A DNA stretch of 64,000 bases from Pseudomonadales bacterium. Its GTDB lineage: Bacteria; Pseudomonadota; Gammaproteobacteria; Pseudomonadales; Azotimanducaceae. Shown piece by piece: positions 49,514 to 57,568 of this stretch; position 1 is the stretch's first letter, and the number at the start of each line of letters is the position of its first letter. The stretch covers positions 558,001 to 622,000 of the forward strand of contig JAHCAL010000001.1 in assembly GCA_019634925.1 (NCBI GenBank), written 5' to 3'. The notes under the pieces are model-generated. The model had not been told where the DNA came from and ran no database searches. It worked only from the letters and a program-made list of their open reading frames with translations. The position numbers and the translations under genes are program-made.

Positions 49514-50989
49514 ATGGCGGCTGTCCAGTTTCGACGAGCACGCGAGCGCGAGGGGCGTGTGCCTACCCGCACGCGGGTCTTTCAGGGTGTCGGCGCACTG
49601 CCGGACGTCTTCAAGGATTTTGCGATCAGGACGTTCCTGCTCCTGTACTACAACCAGGTTCTGGGGCTGCCGGCCTCGTACGTTTCGGTGGCCCTGTTCA
49701 TCGCGCTGGTGATCGACGCGGTGACCGATCCGGTGGTCGGCTCGATCTCCGACAACTTCCATTCGAAGCTGGGCCGGCGCCATCCGTTCATGTATGCGGC
49801 CGCGCTGCCGCTCGGGCTTTCCATCTACCTGCTGTTCGCGCCGCCGGCGCTCGGTTCGGACTGGCTCCTGCTCGGCTGGCTGCTGTTCTTCGTGGTCGCG
49901 ACGCGGGTCTGCATGACGTTCTTCCTGATCCCGTGGAACGCCCTGTTCGCCGAGTTCTCGGACGACTACCAGGAACGCAGCGCGATCGTCACCTACCGGT
50001 TCCTGATGGCCTGGATCGGCGGCATCGTCTTCTCGTTCTCGGTCTACACCTGGGTGTTTCCGACCACGGATGCGTATCCGCTCGGTCAGCTGAATCCGGA
50101 CAGCTACCGGACCTTTGCGCTCGTGCTCGCGATGGCCATCATCGGAGCGGTGCTGTTCACCACGCATTTCACGCGCGACCAGATCCCGTATCTCATGCAG
50201 CCGGACGGCGTTCAGCGGCCGTTCCGGTTCCGCCAGGTGCTGGACGAGGTGCTGCTCGCGCTCGGCAATCGGGATTTCCGGGTGCTGTTCCTGGCGGTGC
50301 TGGCGAGTTCGGTCGTGCTCGGCACCCACGGCGCGTTCGAGATCTACATGCGCACCTACTTTTGGGGACTCGACACCGGCAGCATGCGCTGGCTGTCGCT
50401 CAGCTTCGTCGGCGCGTTGCTCGCCTTCCTGACCGTCCTGCCGCTGCAGGCCCGCTTCGACAAGAAGGTTCTGCTGGTGGGCTGCAGCATCGCGCTGCTG
50501 GTTGCCGGCGTGCTGCTGGTCGGGCTGCGCTTCCTCGGCATCCTGCCGGAGAACGGCGACCCGCTGCTGCTGCGGCTGCTGGTCGCGGACAGCATCATCC
50601 GCGCCTACCTCGGCACCACGGCGCTGGTGATGTTCGTCTCGATGGTGGCCGACACGCTCGACGTGCAGGAGCTGAACACGGGCCTGCGCCAGGAAGGCAT
50701 CTTCAATTCCGCGATCGCGTTCTCGGCCAAGGCGACCTCGGGCATCGGGCTCCTGATCGCGGGCGTGCTGCTCGATGCGGTGATCGCGTTTCCGCGCGGC
50801 GTGCCGGTCGCAGAGGTGGATCCCGCTGCCGTGACGCGGCTCGGCGTGATGGACGGCTTCGTGGTACCGCTCTTCAATGTCGTCTGGATGGTGCTCGCGC
50901 TGCGCTACCGGATCACCCGCGCGCAGCATGCAGACGTCAGGATCGCGCTCGACCGCCGCCGGAAGGCGCCCGCCGCCGCGCAGGCTTAG
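49514..50989 (+). CDS. GPH (glycoside-pentoside-hexuronide) cation symporter family transporter
   Basis: A 491-residue major-facilitator protein with about twelve hydrophobic helices. FIALVIDAVTDPVVGSISDNFHSKLGRRHPFMY is the GPH-family A-loop signature. The C-terminal half contains DTLDVQELNTGLRQEGIFNSAIAFSAKATSG, also typical. It would import a sugar, glycoside or uronide with Na+ or H+. ATG 49514 has GGGAGA three to eight bases upstream. The gene overlaps the convergent TetR gene by 53 bp and diverges from the PIG-L/DegT operon, so it is the likely uptake route for that pathway's substrate. Confidence 0.9.
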   Translation: MAAVQFRRAREREGRVPTRTRVFQGVGALPDVFKDFAIRTFLLLYYNQVLGLPASYVSVALFIALVIDAVTDPVVGSISDNFHSKLGRRHPFMYAAALPLGLSIYLLFAPPALGSDWLLLGWLLFFVVATRVCMTFFLIPWNALFAEFSDDYQERSAIVTYRFLMAWIGGIVFSFSVYTWVFPTTDAYPLGQLNPDSYRTFALVLAMAIIGAVLFTTHFTRDQIPYLMQPDGVQRPFRFRQVLDEVLLALGNRDFRVLFLAVLASSVVLGTHGAFEIYMRTYFWGLDTGSMRWLSLSFVGALLAFLTVLPLQARFDKKVLLVGCSIALLVAGVLLVGLRFLGILPENGDPLLLRLLVADSIIRAYLGTTALVMFVSMVADTLDVQELNTGLRQEGIFNSAIAFSAKATSGIGLLIAGVLLDAVIAFPRGVPVAEVDPAAVTRLGVMDGFVVPLFNVVWMVLALRYRITRAQHADVRIALDRRRKAPAAAQA

Positions 50990-51674
50990 GGGTCTCCTGA
51001 CATTCGGCCGCTTCGGCGGCTTTCTTCATCCAGAAGCGCCAGAGCTTCTTCTGCATAGTGACCGCGCGCTCGCGCAGCCGGCCGGCGCTGCGTTCGGTCG
51101 CGAAGCCGCCGAGCGCGAGCGCGAAGCCGTAGTGCACGCGCAGTTCCAGTTCCTCGAGTGAGAGCTGGCCGGCGACCCATTCGAGGATACAGGCGAAGAA
51201 CACGTGTCCCAGGTTGATCGCGAATGCGTTCGGCTCGGTCTCCGGCGCGAGATGGCCGGCTGCGATGGCCTGCTCGACCAGACCTTTCCAGATGGCGTGG
51301 CTGGTGCCGCTGAACATCGAGCGGAACTCGGTGCCGCCGTCGTTGTAGACCGAGAACAGCAGCGCCCGGTAGAAGCCGGGCGACGCCGCATACAGCGACG
51401 TGGCGATGGAGACCGCCTTGAACAGGCTTTCGAGTTCGTCCGCGTTGATCCGCTCGAGTTCGGCTCGGTAGATCTGCATCTCGGTCTCGAGGATGGCGAT
51501 CATGATGGCCTGCTTCGAACCGAACAGGTTGTAGGGCGTCGCGATGCTCACGTCCGCCAGTTCGGCGAGTCCGCGCATGGAGAATCCCGCGGTACCGGAC
51601 TGCTGCATGAGGGTGCGTGCGGCGTGCATGATCGCTTCGCGGCGCTGATGCTTGGCTTGTTCCCGAGTGGCCAT
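50937..51674 (-). CDS. TetR/AcrR family transcriptional regulator
   Basis: A 245-residue regulator. Helix-turn-helix REAIMHAARTLMQQSGTAGFSMRGLAELADVSIATPYNLFGSK (about residues 12-55) and a C-terminal ligand-binding domain with a helical LGHVFFACILEWVAGQLS segment. A basic C-terminal tail (KPARRRAPSGGGRARS) is unusual. Its 3' end overlaps the transporter by 53 bp in the convergent direction, so expression of the two may interfere. It may control the transporter/deacetylase region, or the exported methyltransferase 201 bp upstream. Confidence 0.88.
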   Translation of the reverse strand: MATREQAKHQRREAIMHAARTLMQQSGTAGFSMRGLAELADVSIATPYNLFGSKQAIMIAILETEMQIYRAELERINADELESLFKAVSIATSLYAASPGFYRALLFSVYNDGGTEFRSMFSGTSHAIWKGLVEQAIAAGHLAPETEPNAFAINLGHVFFACILEWVAGQLSLEELELRVHYGFALALGGFATERSAGRLRERAVTMQKKLWRFWMKKAAEAAECQETPKPARRRAPSGGGRARS

Positions 51675-51875
51675 GGATAGAATCTTCCCAGTGAGTATCC
51701 GGGTTCGCCCCCCGCGGACCCGTCAGGGCACTGCCCGGCGCAAGTTTGCGTCAATTCCGCGCGGACTTGAACCCAGGGGTGCCCGCATGTCCGTGAATCC
51801 AGCCGGGCAGTGAGGCCTGGGAGGGCATCCGCGGCGTTGCACGCACGTCCCCGGGCGGTCATAGTCGATCGGGTC

Positions 51876-52736
51876 ATGCAGATCGCTTCGCAGTCCCTTG
51901 CTCGAAAATCCGGCCGGCTACGCCTCGCGTGCCGCGGTACCGCGTGTGTGGTCGCCGCGGCGCTGGTCGGGTCGGCCGGCCTGACCCACGGCGCGGAACT
52001 GGTTGCGCCATTCGTGCCGACCGTCATGGAGGACGTCGAGCTGATGCTGGAAGTCGCCGCGGTCGGGCCCGGCGACTACGTGATCGACCTGGGTTCGGGT
52101 GACGGTCGGATCGTGATCACGGCAGCGCTCCGCGGCGCGCTGGGTCATGGCATCGAGCTGGACCGCGAACTGGTCGAGCTGTCGCGGCGGCGGGCTCGCG
52201 AGGCCGAAGTGGAGGATCAGGCGGCGTTCCTGCAGCAGGACGTGTTCGAAGCCGATCTCGGCGCGGCCACGGTGGTCACGTTGTACCTGATGCCCGAGGT
52301 CAATGCGCGGCTGCGTCCGAAGCTCCTCGACGAACTGCGCCCCGGTACCCGCGTCGTATCCAACAGTTTCGATCTGGGTGACTGGGAGCCGGACCGGCAC
52401 GTGGTCGGCCGCACCAGCGGTGGATTGTTCTACTGGGTCGTGCCGGCCCGGGTCGGGGGCGCCTGGCGGATGTCGCTGGCGGATGCGGCATTCGATGTGC
52501 AGATCGCCCAGCGCTTCCAGTTGGTCGAGGTGACCGGAACTGGTGGGCTGGATCTCCACGGCGGCGTTCTGAGCGGCGACCGGATCAGTTTTCGCGGCGT
52601 CGACGCGGGACGCCGCTATGCGTTCAGCGGCCGGGTGGACGGCGCGCGCATGGCCGGCGTGGTGCAGGTCCACGATGCCGGCGGCAGCTCCGTGCAGCGC
52701 TGGGAGGCGCGCCGGGTCGATGGGGCCGCACGCTGA
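51876..52736 (+). CDS. Exported class I SAM-dependent methyltransferase-like protein
   Basis: A 286-residue protein with an N-terminal Sec signal (basic LARKSGRLRLACR, then hydrophobic TACVVAAALVGSAGL, cleavage near residue 40) and a methyltransferase fold. VIDLGSGDGRIVITAALRG is motif I, GHGIELDRELVELS motif II, and QQDVFEADLGAATVVTLYLMPEVNARLRP the later part. A C-terminal domain of about 90 residues is beta-rich and unassigned. SAM is cytoplasmic, so a signal peptide on a methyltransferase fold is odd; it may not be a methyltransferase, or the hydrophobic part may be a membrane anchor. The ATG has only a weak ribosome site and the start could be elsewhere. 66 bp before the amidohydrolase gene. 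Confidence 0.7.
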   Translation: MQIASQSLARKSGRLRLACRGTACVVAAALVGSAGLTHGAELVAPFVPTVMEDVELMLEVAAVGPGDYVIDLGSGDGRIVITAALRGALGHGIELDRELVELSRRRAREAEVEDQAAFLQQDVFEADLGAATVVTLYLMPEVNARLRPKLLDELRPGTRVVSNSFDLGDWEPDRHVVGRTSGGLFYWVVPARVGGAWRMSLADAAFDVQIAQRFQLVEVTGTGGLDLHGGVLSGDRISFRGVDAGRRYAFSGRVDGARMAGVVQVHDAGGSSVQRWEARRVDGAAR

Positions 52737-52802
52737 AGCGGCGGCCGGGTTGAGCGTGACCCGGCGCGGGCGGCCGGTGCGAGCGGAGAGGAGGGCGACG
52801 AC

Positions 52803-54209
52803 ATGAACAGGCTCGGCTGGACCGGATGGCTGGTGTTCGCTGCCTGGAATGCGGTGGCGGCGGTCGCGAGCGCGGCGCCTGCTGCGCACGCCGCCGGGGC
52901 ACGCTGGGCGTTCGTGGACGTCACTGTGGTCCCGATGACGACGCGGGCAACGATGTCCGGGCAGACGGTGCTGATCCAGGACGGACGCATCGTCGCCGTC
53001 GGCGCCGTGGACGCAACGTCCACGGACGGATACGCGGTGATCGAGGGGCAGGGTCGCTGGCTCATGCCCGGACTCGCTGAAATGCACGCGCACGTGCCGC
53101 CGCAACCGGATGCCGTGCAGGCGACCCTAGACGTGCTGCTGCTGTATCTCGCCAACGGGATCACTCTGGCACGCAGCATGCTCGGCGCACCGCATCACCT
53201 GGCGCTGCGCGAGCAGATCGCGCGCGGGGATCTGATCGCGCCGCGATTACTCACCTCGGGACCCTCGCTCAACGGCAACTCGGTCACGTCGCCCGAGACG
53301 GGTCGGGCGCTGGTCGCCGCGCAGCATGCGGCCGGCTACGACTTTCTCAAGATCCATCCGGGACTCGATCAGGCACGGTTCGAAGCCGTCGCCGATGCTG
53401 CGCGGCGCCTCGGCATGCCCTTCGCGGGCCACGTCGGTGAGGCCGTGGGCGTGCGTGCGGCATTCTCGGCAGGGCAAGCCACCATCGATCACCTGGACCA
53501 GTACCTGCCGGCACTGCTGCGCGATGGTTCGCCGCTCGCGGGTACCAGCGGTCAGTTCTTCGGCTGGAATCTCGCCGACGAGGTGGACGAGGCGAAGATC
53601 CTCGAACTCGCGGCAGCGACGCGGGCCGCCGGCGTGTGGAACGTGCCCACGCAGAGCCTGATCGAGCAGTTGCTGCTGGCGGAACGGAGCGCCGAAGCGC
53701 TGCTCGCGCGGCCGGAGATGCGCTATGTGGCGGCGGCGACCGCGCGGCAGTGGGCGGAGGCGAAAGCGAACGTGCTCGCGAATCCCGCGTATCGCCCGGA
53801 ACTCGCCGCGCGCTTCGTCGCGGTGCGGCGTGCGCTGATCCGCGCATTGCATGACGCGGGCGCGGGCCTGCTGCTCGGCTCGGATGCTCCGCAGATCTTC
53901 AACGTGCCGGGCTTTTCGATACACGAGGAACTGCGCCTGCTGGTCGCTGCAGGGCTGGCACCATACGAAGCGCTGCGCACGGGCACCGTCAACGTCGCGG
54001 CGTTCCTGGGGGCGCCGGATGACTTCGGCCAGGTCGCGACGGGCCATCGCGCCGACCTCATCCTGCTCGAGGCCGACCCGCTGGTGGACGTAGCGAACGT
54101 GGAGCGCCGCGTCGGAGTCATGGTCGGTGGACACTGGTTGCCCGCGGCGACACTTGATGAGCGGCTCAACGAGCTGGCGAGCCGGCTCGCTGCGGCGGAC
54201 GGGCGATGA
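52803..54209 (+). CDS. Secreted amidohydrolase family protein (imidazolonepropionase-like)
   Basis: A 468-residue metal-dependent hydrolase with a signal peptide (ends near SAAPAAHA). HxH metal site in LMPGLAEMHAHVPP, Lys in YDFLKIHPGL, His in FAGHVGEAVG and TIDHLDQYL, and the final Asp in GLLLGSDAPQIFNV: all ligands of the binuclear amidohydrolase site. The C-terminal HRADLILLEADPLVDV is typical. It may hydrolyse a cyclic amide, peptide or N-acyl compound in the periplasm. A GAGGAGGG ribosome site precedes the ATG. It overlaps the YihY gene by 4 bp. It parallels the paralogue at 57569, which overlaps an MFS gene in the same way. Confidence 0.87.
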   Translation: MNRLGWTGWLVFAAWNAVAAVASAAPAAHAAGARWAFVDVTVVPMTTRATMSGQTVLIQDGRIVAVGAVDATSTDGYAVIEGQGRWLMPGLAEMHAHVPPQPDAVQATLDVLLLYLANGITLARSMLGAPHHLALREQIARGDLIAPRLLTSGPSLNGNSVTSPETGRALVAAQHAAGYDFLKIHPGLDQARFEAVADAARRLGMPFAGHVGEAVGVRAAFSAGQATIDHLDQYLPALLRDGSPLAGTSGQFFGWNLADEVDEAKILELAAATRAAGVWNVPTQSLIEQLLLAERSAEALLARPEMRYVAAATARQWAEAKANVLANPAYRPELAARFVAVRRALIRALHDAGAGLLLGSDAPQIFNVPGFSIHEELRLLVAAGLAPYEALRTGTVNVAAFLGAPDDFGQVATGHRADLILLEADPLVDVANVERRVGVMVGGHWLPAATLDERLNELASRLAAADGR

Positions 54210-55642
54210 GCGTGGCGCCGCGCGGACTGCCGACTCGGTTCGCCGACTGGCTCTGGCGCGAACCCGCGCCGGAGGATGCCTGGCATCGGCGCGGGACCTC
54301 ACTGCTCCGGCTCGGCTTCGCGGTGGCGCGGGATCTCGCGAGCGGGCAACTCACGCTGCGCGCCATGAGCCTGGTCTACACGACCCTGCTCGCGCTGGTG
54401 CCGCTGCTCGCCATCAGTTTCTCGATCCTGAAGGGCTTCGGCGTTCACAACCAGATCGAGCCATTCCTCGAGGCCGCGCTCGAACCGCTCGGTGAACGCG
54501 CCGGCGAGATCACCACGCAGATCATCCAGTTCGTCGACAACATGCAGGTCGGGGTGCTCGGTTTCGTCGGCTTCGTGCTGCTCTTCTACACCGTCATGTC
54601 GTTGATGCAGAAGATCGAATCCGCATTCAACGAAGTCTGGCAGGTGACCCGGGAGCGCAGTATGGCCGAGCGGTTCCGGGACTACCTGAGTGTGATCGTG
54701 GTGGGACCGGTGCTGATATTCACGTCGCTCGGCATCACCGCGAGTTTCTTCGCGACCCAGTTCGTCCAGGAACTGCTGCTGATCGGCCCGGTGGGCAGGC
54801 TGGTCGAGATTGCCGGGCGGCTCGTGCCCGTCGCGATGGTCGTCGCGGCATTCACGTTCGTGTATGCATACGTGCCGAACACCCGCGTACGGTTCCTGCC
54901 TGCGCTGGCCGGCGGGGTGGTGGCGGGGCTCCTGTGGAACATGCTTGGGATCGGTTTCGCCGCGTTCATCGCGTCGGCGACCCGCTACACGGCGATCTAC
55001 TCCGGGTTCGCCACGCCGATCTTCTTCATGATCTGGCTCTACCTGGGCTGGCTCGTGCTGCTGCTCGGGGCGAGCATCGCGTTCTATCGCCAGCACCCCG
55101 AGTATCTGCGCGGCCGGCGGCAGGCGGCGAGTCTCAGTTTCGCGGAGCGCGAACAGATCGCGCTGCACGCCCTGCTGTCCATTGGCGAGCGCTTCTACGG
55201 GGATCGACCGGCGGCCTCGGTGGAAGATCTGACCACCGAACTGCAGGTGCCGACCGACGTGGTGGAGCACCTGCTCGACGTCCTGACGGACGACGGCCTG
55301 ATCGCGCCGACCGATCAGCAGCCACCGCGGTTCCTGCCAGGCTGCCCGTGGGAACAGGCAACGCTCGCGCGGGCCATGAATGCCGTGCGGCGCGCCCGGT
55401 TCGGGTCGCGGCGGGCGCGGGTGACGGGTACGGCGGGGCGCCAGCAGGCCCGGCTGCCGGGTGCTGTGTCCGGCGCTGGCGGGTACCGGGAACGGCCGCG
55501 GGTTCGCATGGCCGTGCAGGCGCTCGACGGGATCGCGGCCGGAGCGTTCGGCGGCATGACGCTCAAGGAATTCGCGACGGGGCCGGCATTCCCGGATCCG
55601 GCGGCGGCCGGATGCAATGACGAAAAGGAAGATGTGCCATGA
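54206..55642 (+). CDS. YihY/virulence factor BrkB family membrane protein
   Basis: A 478-residue inner-membrane protein with about six helices in the first 290 residues, including LRAMSLVYTTLLALVPLLAISFSIL and LGFVGFVLLFYTVMSLMQKIESAFNEVWQV, the family signature. A cytoplasmic winged-helix-like C-terminal extension follows (about 310-390), then a long low-complexity tail. Once called ribonuclease BN, the family has unclear function. It overlaps the amidohydrolase and the globin-like gene by 4 bp on each side. The extended tail (PGAVSGAGGYRERPRVRM and on) is an oddity, longer than the usual 290-residue form. Confidence 0.85.
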   Translation: MSVAPRGLPTRFADWLWREPAPEDAWHRRGTSLLRLGFAVARDLASGQLTLRAMSLVYTTLLALVPLLAISFSILKGFGVHNQIEPFLEAALEPLGERAGEITTQIIQFVDNMQVGVLGFVGFVLLFYTVMSLMQKIESAFNEVWQVTRERSMAERFRDYLSVIVVGPVLIFTSLGITASFFATQFVQELLLIGPVGRLVEIAGRLVPVAMVVAAFTFVYAYVPNTRVRFLPALAGGVVAGLLWNMLGIGFAAFIASATRYTAIYSGFATPIFFMIWLYLGWLVLLLGASIAFYRQHPEYLRGRRQAASLSFAEREQIALHALLSIGERFYGDRPAASVEDLTTELQVPTDVVEHLLDVLTDDGLIAPTDQQPPRFLPGCPWEQATLARAMNAVRRARFGSRRARVTGTAGRQQARLPGAVSGAGGYRERPRVRMAVQALDGIAAGAFGGMTLKEFATGPAFPDPAAAGCNDEKEDVP

Positions 55643-56046
55643 ATACGGAAGTCGAGGATCCCGTCTACCGCTCCTTCGAACTGGCCGCGGAACGCGTGGG
55701 TGATCTTGTAGAGCCGGTTTACGCGCGCTACTTCGCGCGTGATCCGGAGGCTGCGGCCCTGATGTCGCACATGGATCCGTTGACGCGGGGGCGCATGCTC
55801 GAGGAAGTCGTGCGGTTGCTCATGACCGGCGACTACACGGCGGAAAAAGGCTATCTGGATTTTGAAGTGAAGAACCACGCCGGCGCCTACCACGTGCTTG
55901 CGCACATGTACGGAGAGTTGCTGGAGTCCGTGCGCGATACGGTGCGCGACGGGATCGGCGCGGACTGGGATGTGGGCTGTGCTGCCGCATGGGATGCCCG
56001 GCTGAAGAGCCTGCTCGCCGAAATCGCGAACCGGTCCGGAGGATGA
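55639..56046 (+). CDS. Globin-like protein
   Basis: A 135-residue all-helical protein. The pattern YARYFARDPEAAALMSHMDP, followed by GRMLEEVVRLLM and FEVKNHAGAYHVLAHMYGELLESVRDTVRDGIG, fits a single-domain globin. H80 (KNHAGAYHV) sits where the proximal F8 His belongs, and H44 is a possible distal residue. It overlaps the YihY gene by 4 bp. Haem binding is probable but not proven; it could be a haem-free sensor globin. It ends 24 bp before the large palindromic element. Confidence 0.7.
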   Translation: MNTEVEDPVYRSFELAAERVGDLVEPVYARYFARDPEAAALMSHMDPLTRGRMLEEVVRLLMTGDYTAEKGYLDFEVKNHAGAYHVLAHMYGELLESVRDTVRDGIGADWDVGCAAAWDARLKSLLAEIANRSGG

Positions 56047-56070
56047 TTGGGGTCGGAGTCAGGGCGAGAC

Positions 56071-56154
56071 TTGGGGTCAGAGTAAAAAATCTGAAGATCC
56101 AGGGGTCAGAGGACTCTGACCCCTGGATCTTCAGATTCTTTACTCTGACCCCAA
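56071..56154. repeat. 84-bp palindromic REP/MITE-like element built on GGGGTCAGAG
   Basis: Two 41-nt arms (56071-56111 and 56114-56154) separated by GA, with one mismatch. Each arm begins and ends with GGGGTCAGAG (reverse complement CTCTGACCCC), giving four copies in 84 bp. A degenerate copy (GGGGTCGGAGTC) lies just upstream at 56050. GGGGTCAGAGTAAA-type boxes are recurrent extragenic elements in many Proteobacteria and flank RAYT-type transposases. As RNA it forms one long hairpin between convergent genes, so it may also end transcription both ways. Confidence 0.9.
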
Positions 56155-56157
56155 CCG

Positions 56158-57444
56158 TCAGCGCGGGTGCACGCGCACCGGCAGGTCGGCGATGCCCCGA
56201 ATGAAGTTGTTCGGCACGCGCACGACTTCGCCGACCACTTCCACTCTGCGGAAGCGTTTCTGGATCTCCTCCCAGAGCACCCGCAGCTGCAGTTCGGCGA
56301 GCCGATTGCCCATGCAGCGGTGAATGCCGAAGCCGAACGAGACGTGGCTGCGCGCGTTCGGCCGGTCGATGATCAGTCGGTCGGCAGCGGGAAAGATCTC
56401 CTCGTCCCGGTTCGCCGACAGGTACCACATGATGACCTTGTCGCCCTTGCGGATGGCTTTGCCGCCCAGTTCGGTGTCGTGGAACGCGGTCCGCCGCATG
56501 TGGATCACCGGTGTCTGCCAGCGGATCATCTCGGAGACCATGTTCGGAATCAGCCCCGGCTGTTCCTCGAGCTTCCGATACTCGTCCGGGAACTGATTGA
56601 GCGCGAGCAATCCGCCGCTGATGGAATTGCGCGTCGTGTCGTTACCGCCGACGATCAGGAGCATGATGTTGCCGAGGAATTCCGTCGGGCGCGACAGCAT
56701 GTCCCGCGTCGATGGGCCATGCGCGAGCATCGAGATCAGGTCATTGCCGGGCGGCCGGTTCGCGCGTTCGTGCCACAGGGCGGCGAACGTGTTGGCGCAC
56801 TCGGCGAATTCGCGGGCGCGCACCTCCACCGGCAGTCCTGCTTCGCCCATGATCTGCGGCGACGACGTCGTGATATCCGACCAGTGCGTGAGCTTGCGCC
56901 GGTCCGCGTAGGGAAAATCGAACAGCGTGGCGAGCATGCGCGCGGTCAGTTCGACCGATACCAGGTCCACCCAGTTGAATGTCTCGCCGACCGGCAGATT
57001 GTCGAGAATGTCGGCGGCGCGTTCACGGATCAGTGGCTCGAACAGCGCGAGATTGGTCGGCGCCACGGACGGCGCCACGGTCTTGCGCTGCTCGTCGTGC
57101 CGGGGCGGATCCATGGCGATGAAGTTGTCGAGCTGGACCTCGGGCTCCACGTCGCGATCCGCGATCGTGATGCCGCCGATCTCCGACGAATAGATCTCGT
57201 GGTGGCCGTCGACGAACTTCACGTCGTGGAATCGGGTCACCGACCAATACGGGCCGTTGGCGCTGGCCGGGCAGTAGTGCACCGGGTCCTCGCGGCGCAG
57301 GCGGGCAAAGAGCGGCAGCGCCGTGTCGGTGCCGTAATACTCGGCCTTGCTGACGTCGATCTCCGCGAGTGGAATCGAGTATGGGTCCGGCGCCTCCGCG
57401 GACACCGCCCGGCTGCGCGCGGCGCGATCTGCAATGGTATTCAT
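56158..57444 (-). CDS. Cytochrome P450, CYP153-like (alkane/terpenoid hydroxylase)
   Basis: A 428-residue soluble P450. I-helix GGNDTTRN, K-helix ExxR in SEMIRWQTPVIHMRR, and haem ligand C377 in SFGFGIHRCMGNRLAELQLR. FIAMDPPRHDEQRKTVAPSVAPTNLALFEPLIRERA and NWVDLVSVELTARMLATLFDFPYADRRKL are close to the CYP153 family of terminal alkane and terpenoid hydroxylases. No ferredoxin or reductase gene is adjacent; fpr lies 22 kb away. GAGGGA precedes the ATG 57444. An upstream reading (to 57843) is antisense to the amidohydrolase and rejected. Family assignment from recalled motifs. Confidence 0.88.
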   Translation of the reverse strand: MNTIADRAARSRAVSAEAPDPYSIPLAEIDVSKAEYYGTDTALPLFARLRREDPVHYCPASANGPYWSVTRFHDVKFVDGHHEIYSSEIGGITIADRDVEPEVQLDNFIAMDPPRHDEQRKTVAPSVAPTNLALFEPLIRERAADILDNLPVGETFNWVDLVSVELTARMLATLFDFPYADRRKLTHWSDITTSSPQIMGEAGLPVEVRAREFAECANTFAALWHERANRPPGNDLISMLAHGPSTRDMLSRPTEFLGNIMLLIVGGNDTTRNSISGGLLALNQFPDEYRKLEEQPGLIPNMVSEMIRWQTPVIHMRRTAFHDTELGGKAIRKGDKVIMWYLSANRDEEIFPAADRLIIDRPNARSHVSFGFGIHRCMGNRLAELQLRVLWEEIQKRFRRVEVVGEVVRVPNNFIRGIADLPVRVHPR

Positions 57445-57568
57445 CTGGCAGTTCCCTCTCCCTGAATGTCGCCCCCGATCATACGCCCGGGGCCAGGCAG
57501 CAGGTAGCGCGGGCGCCCGTACCCGCACCCGGCGTGCTAACCTTCCCGGCTGCGAACGAAGCGAGGGG

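Noticed and set aside
49460..50929. 489-codon minus-strand frame under the GPH transporter
   Set aside because: Antisense shadow with Glu/Arg/His-rich composition; the plus strand has clear membrane helices and a family signature.
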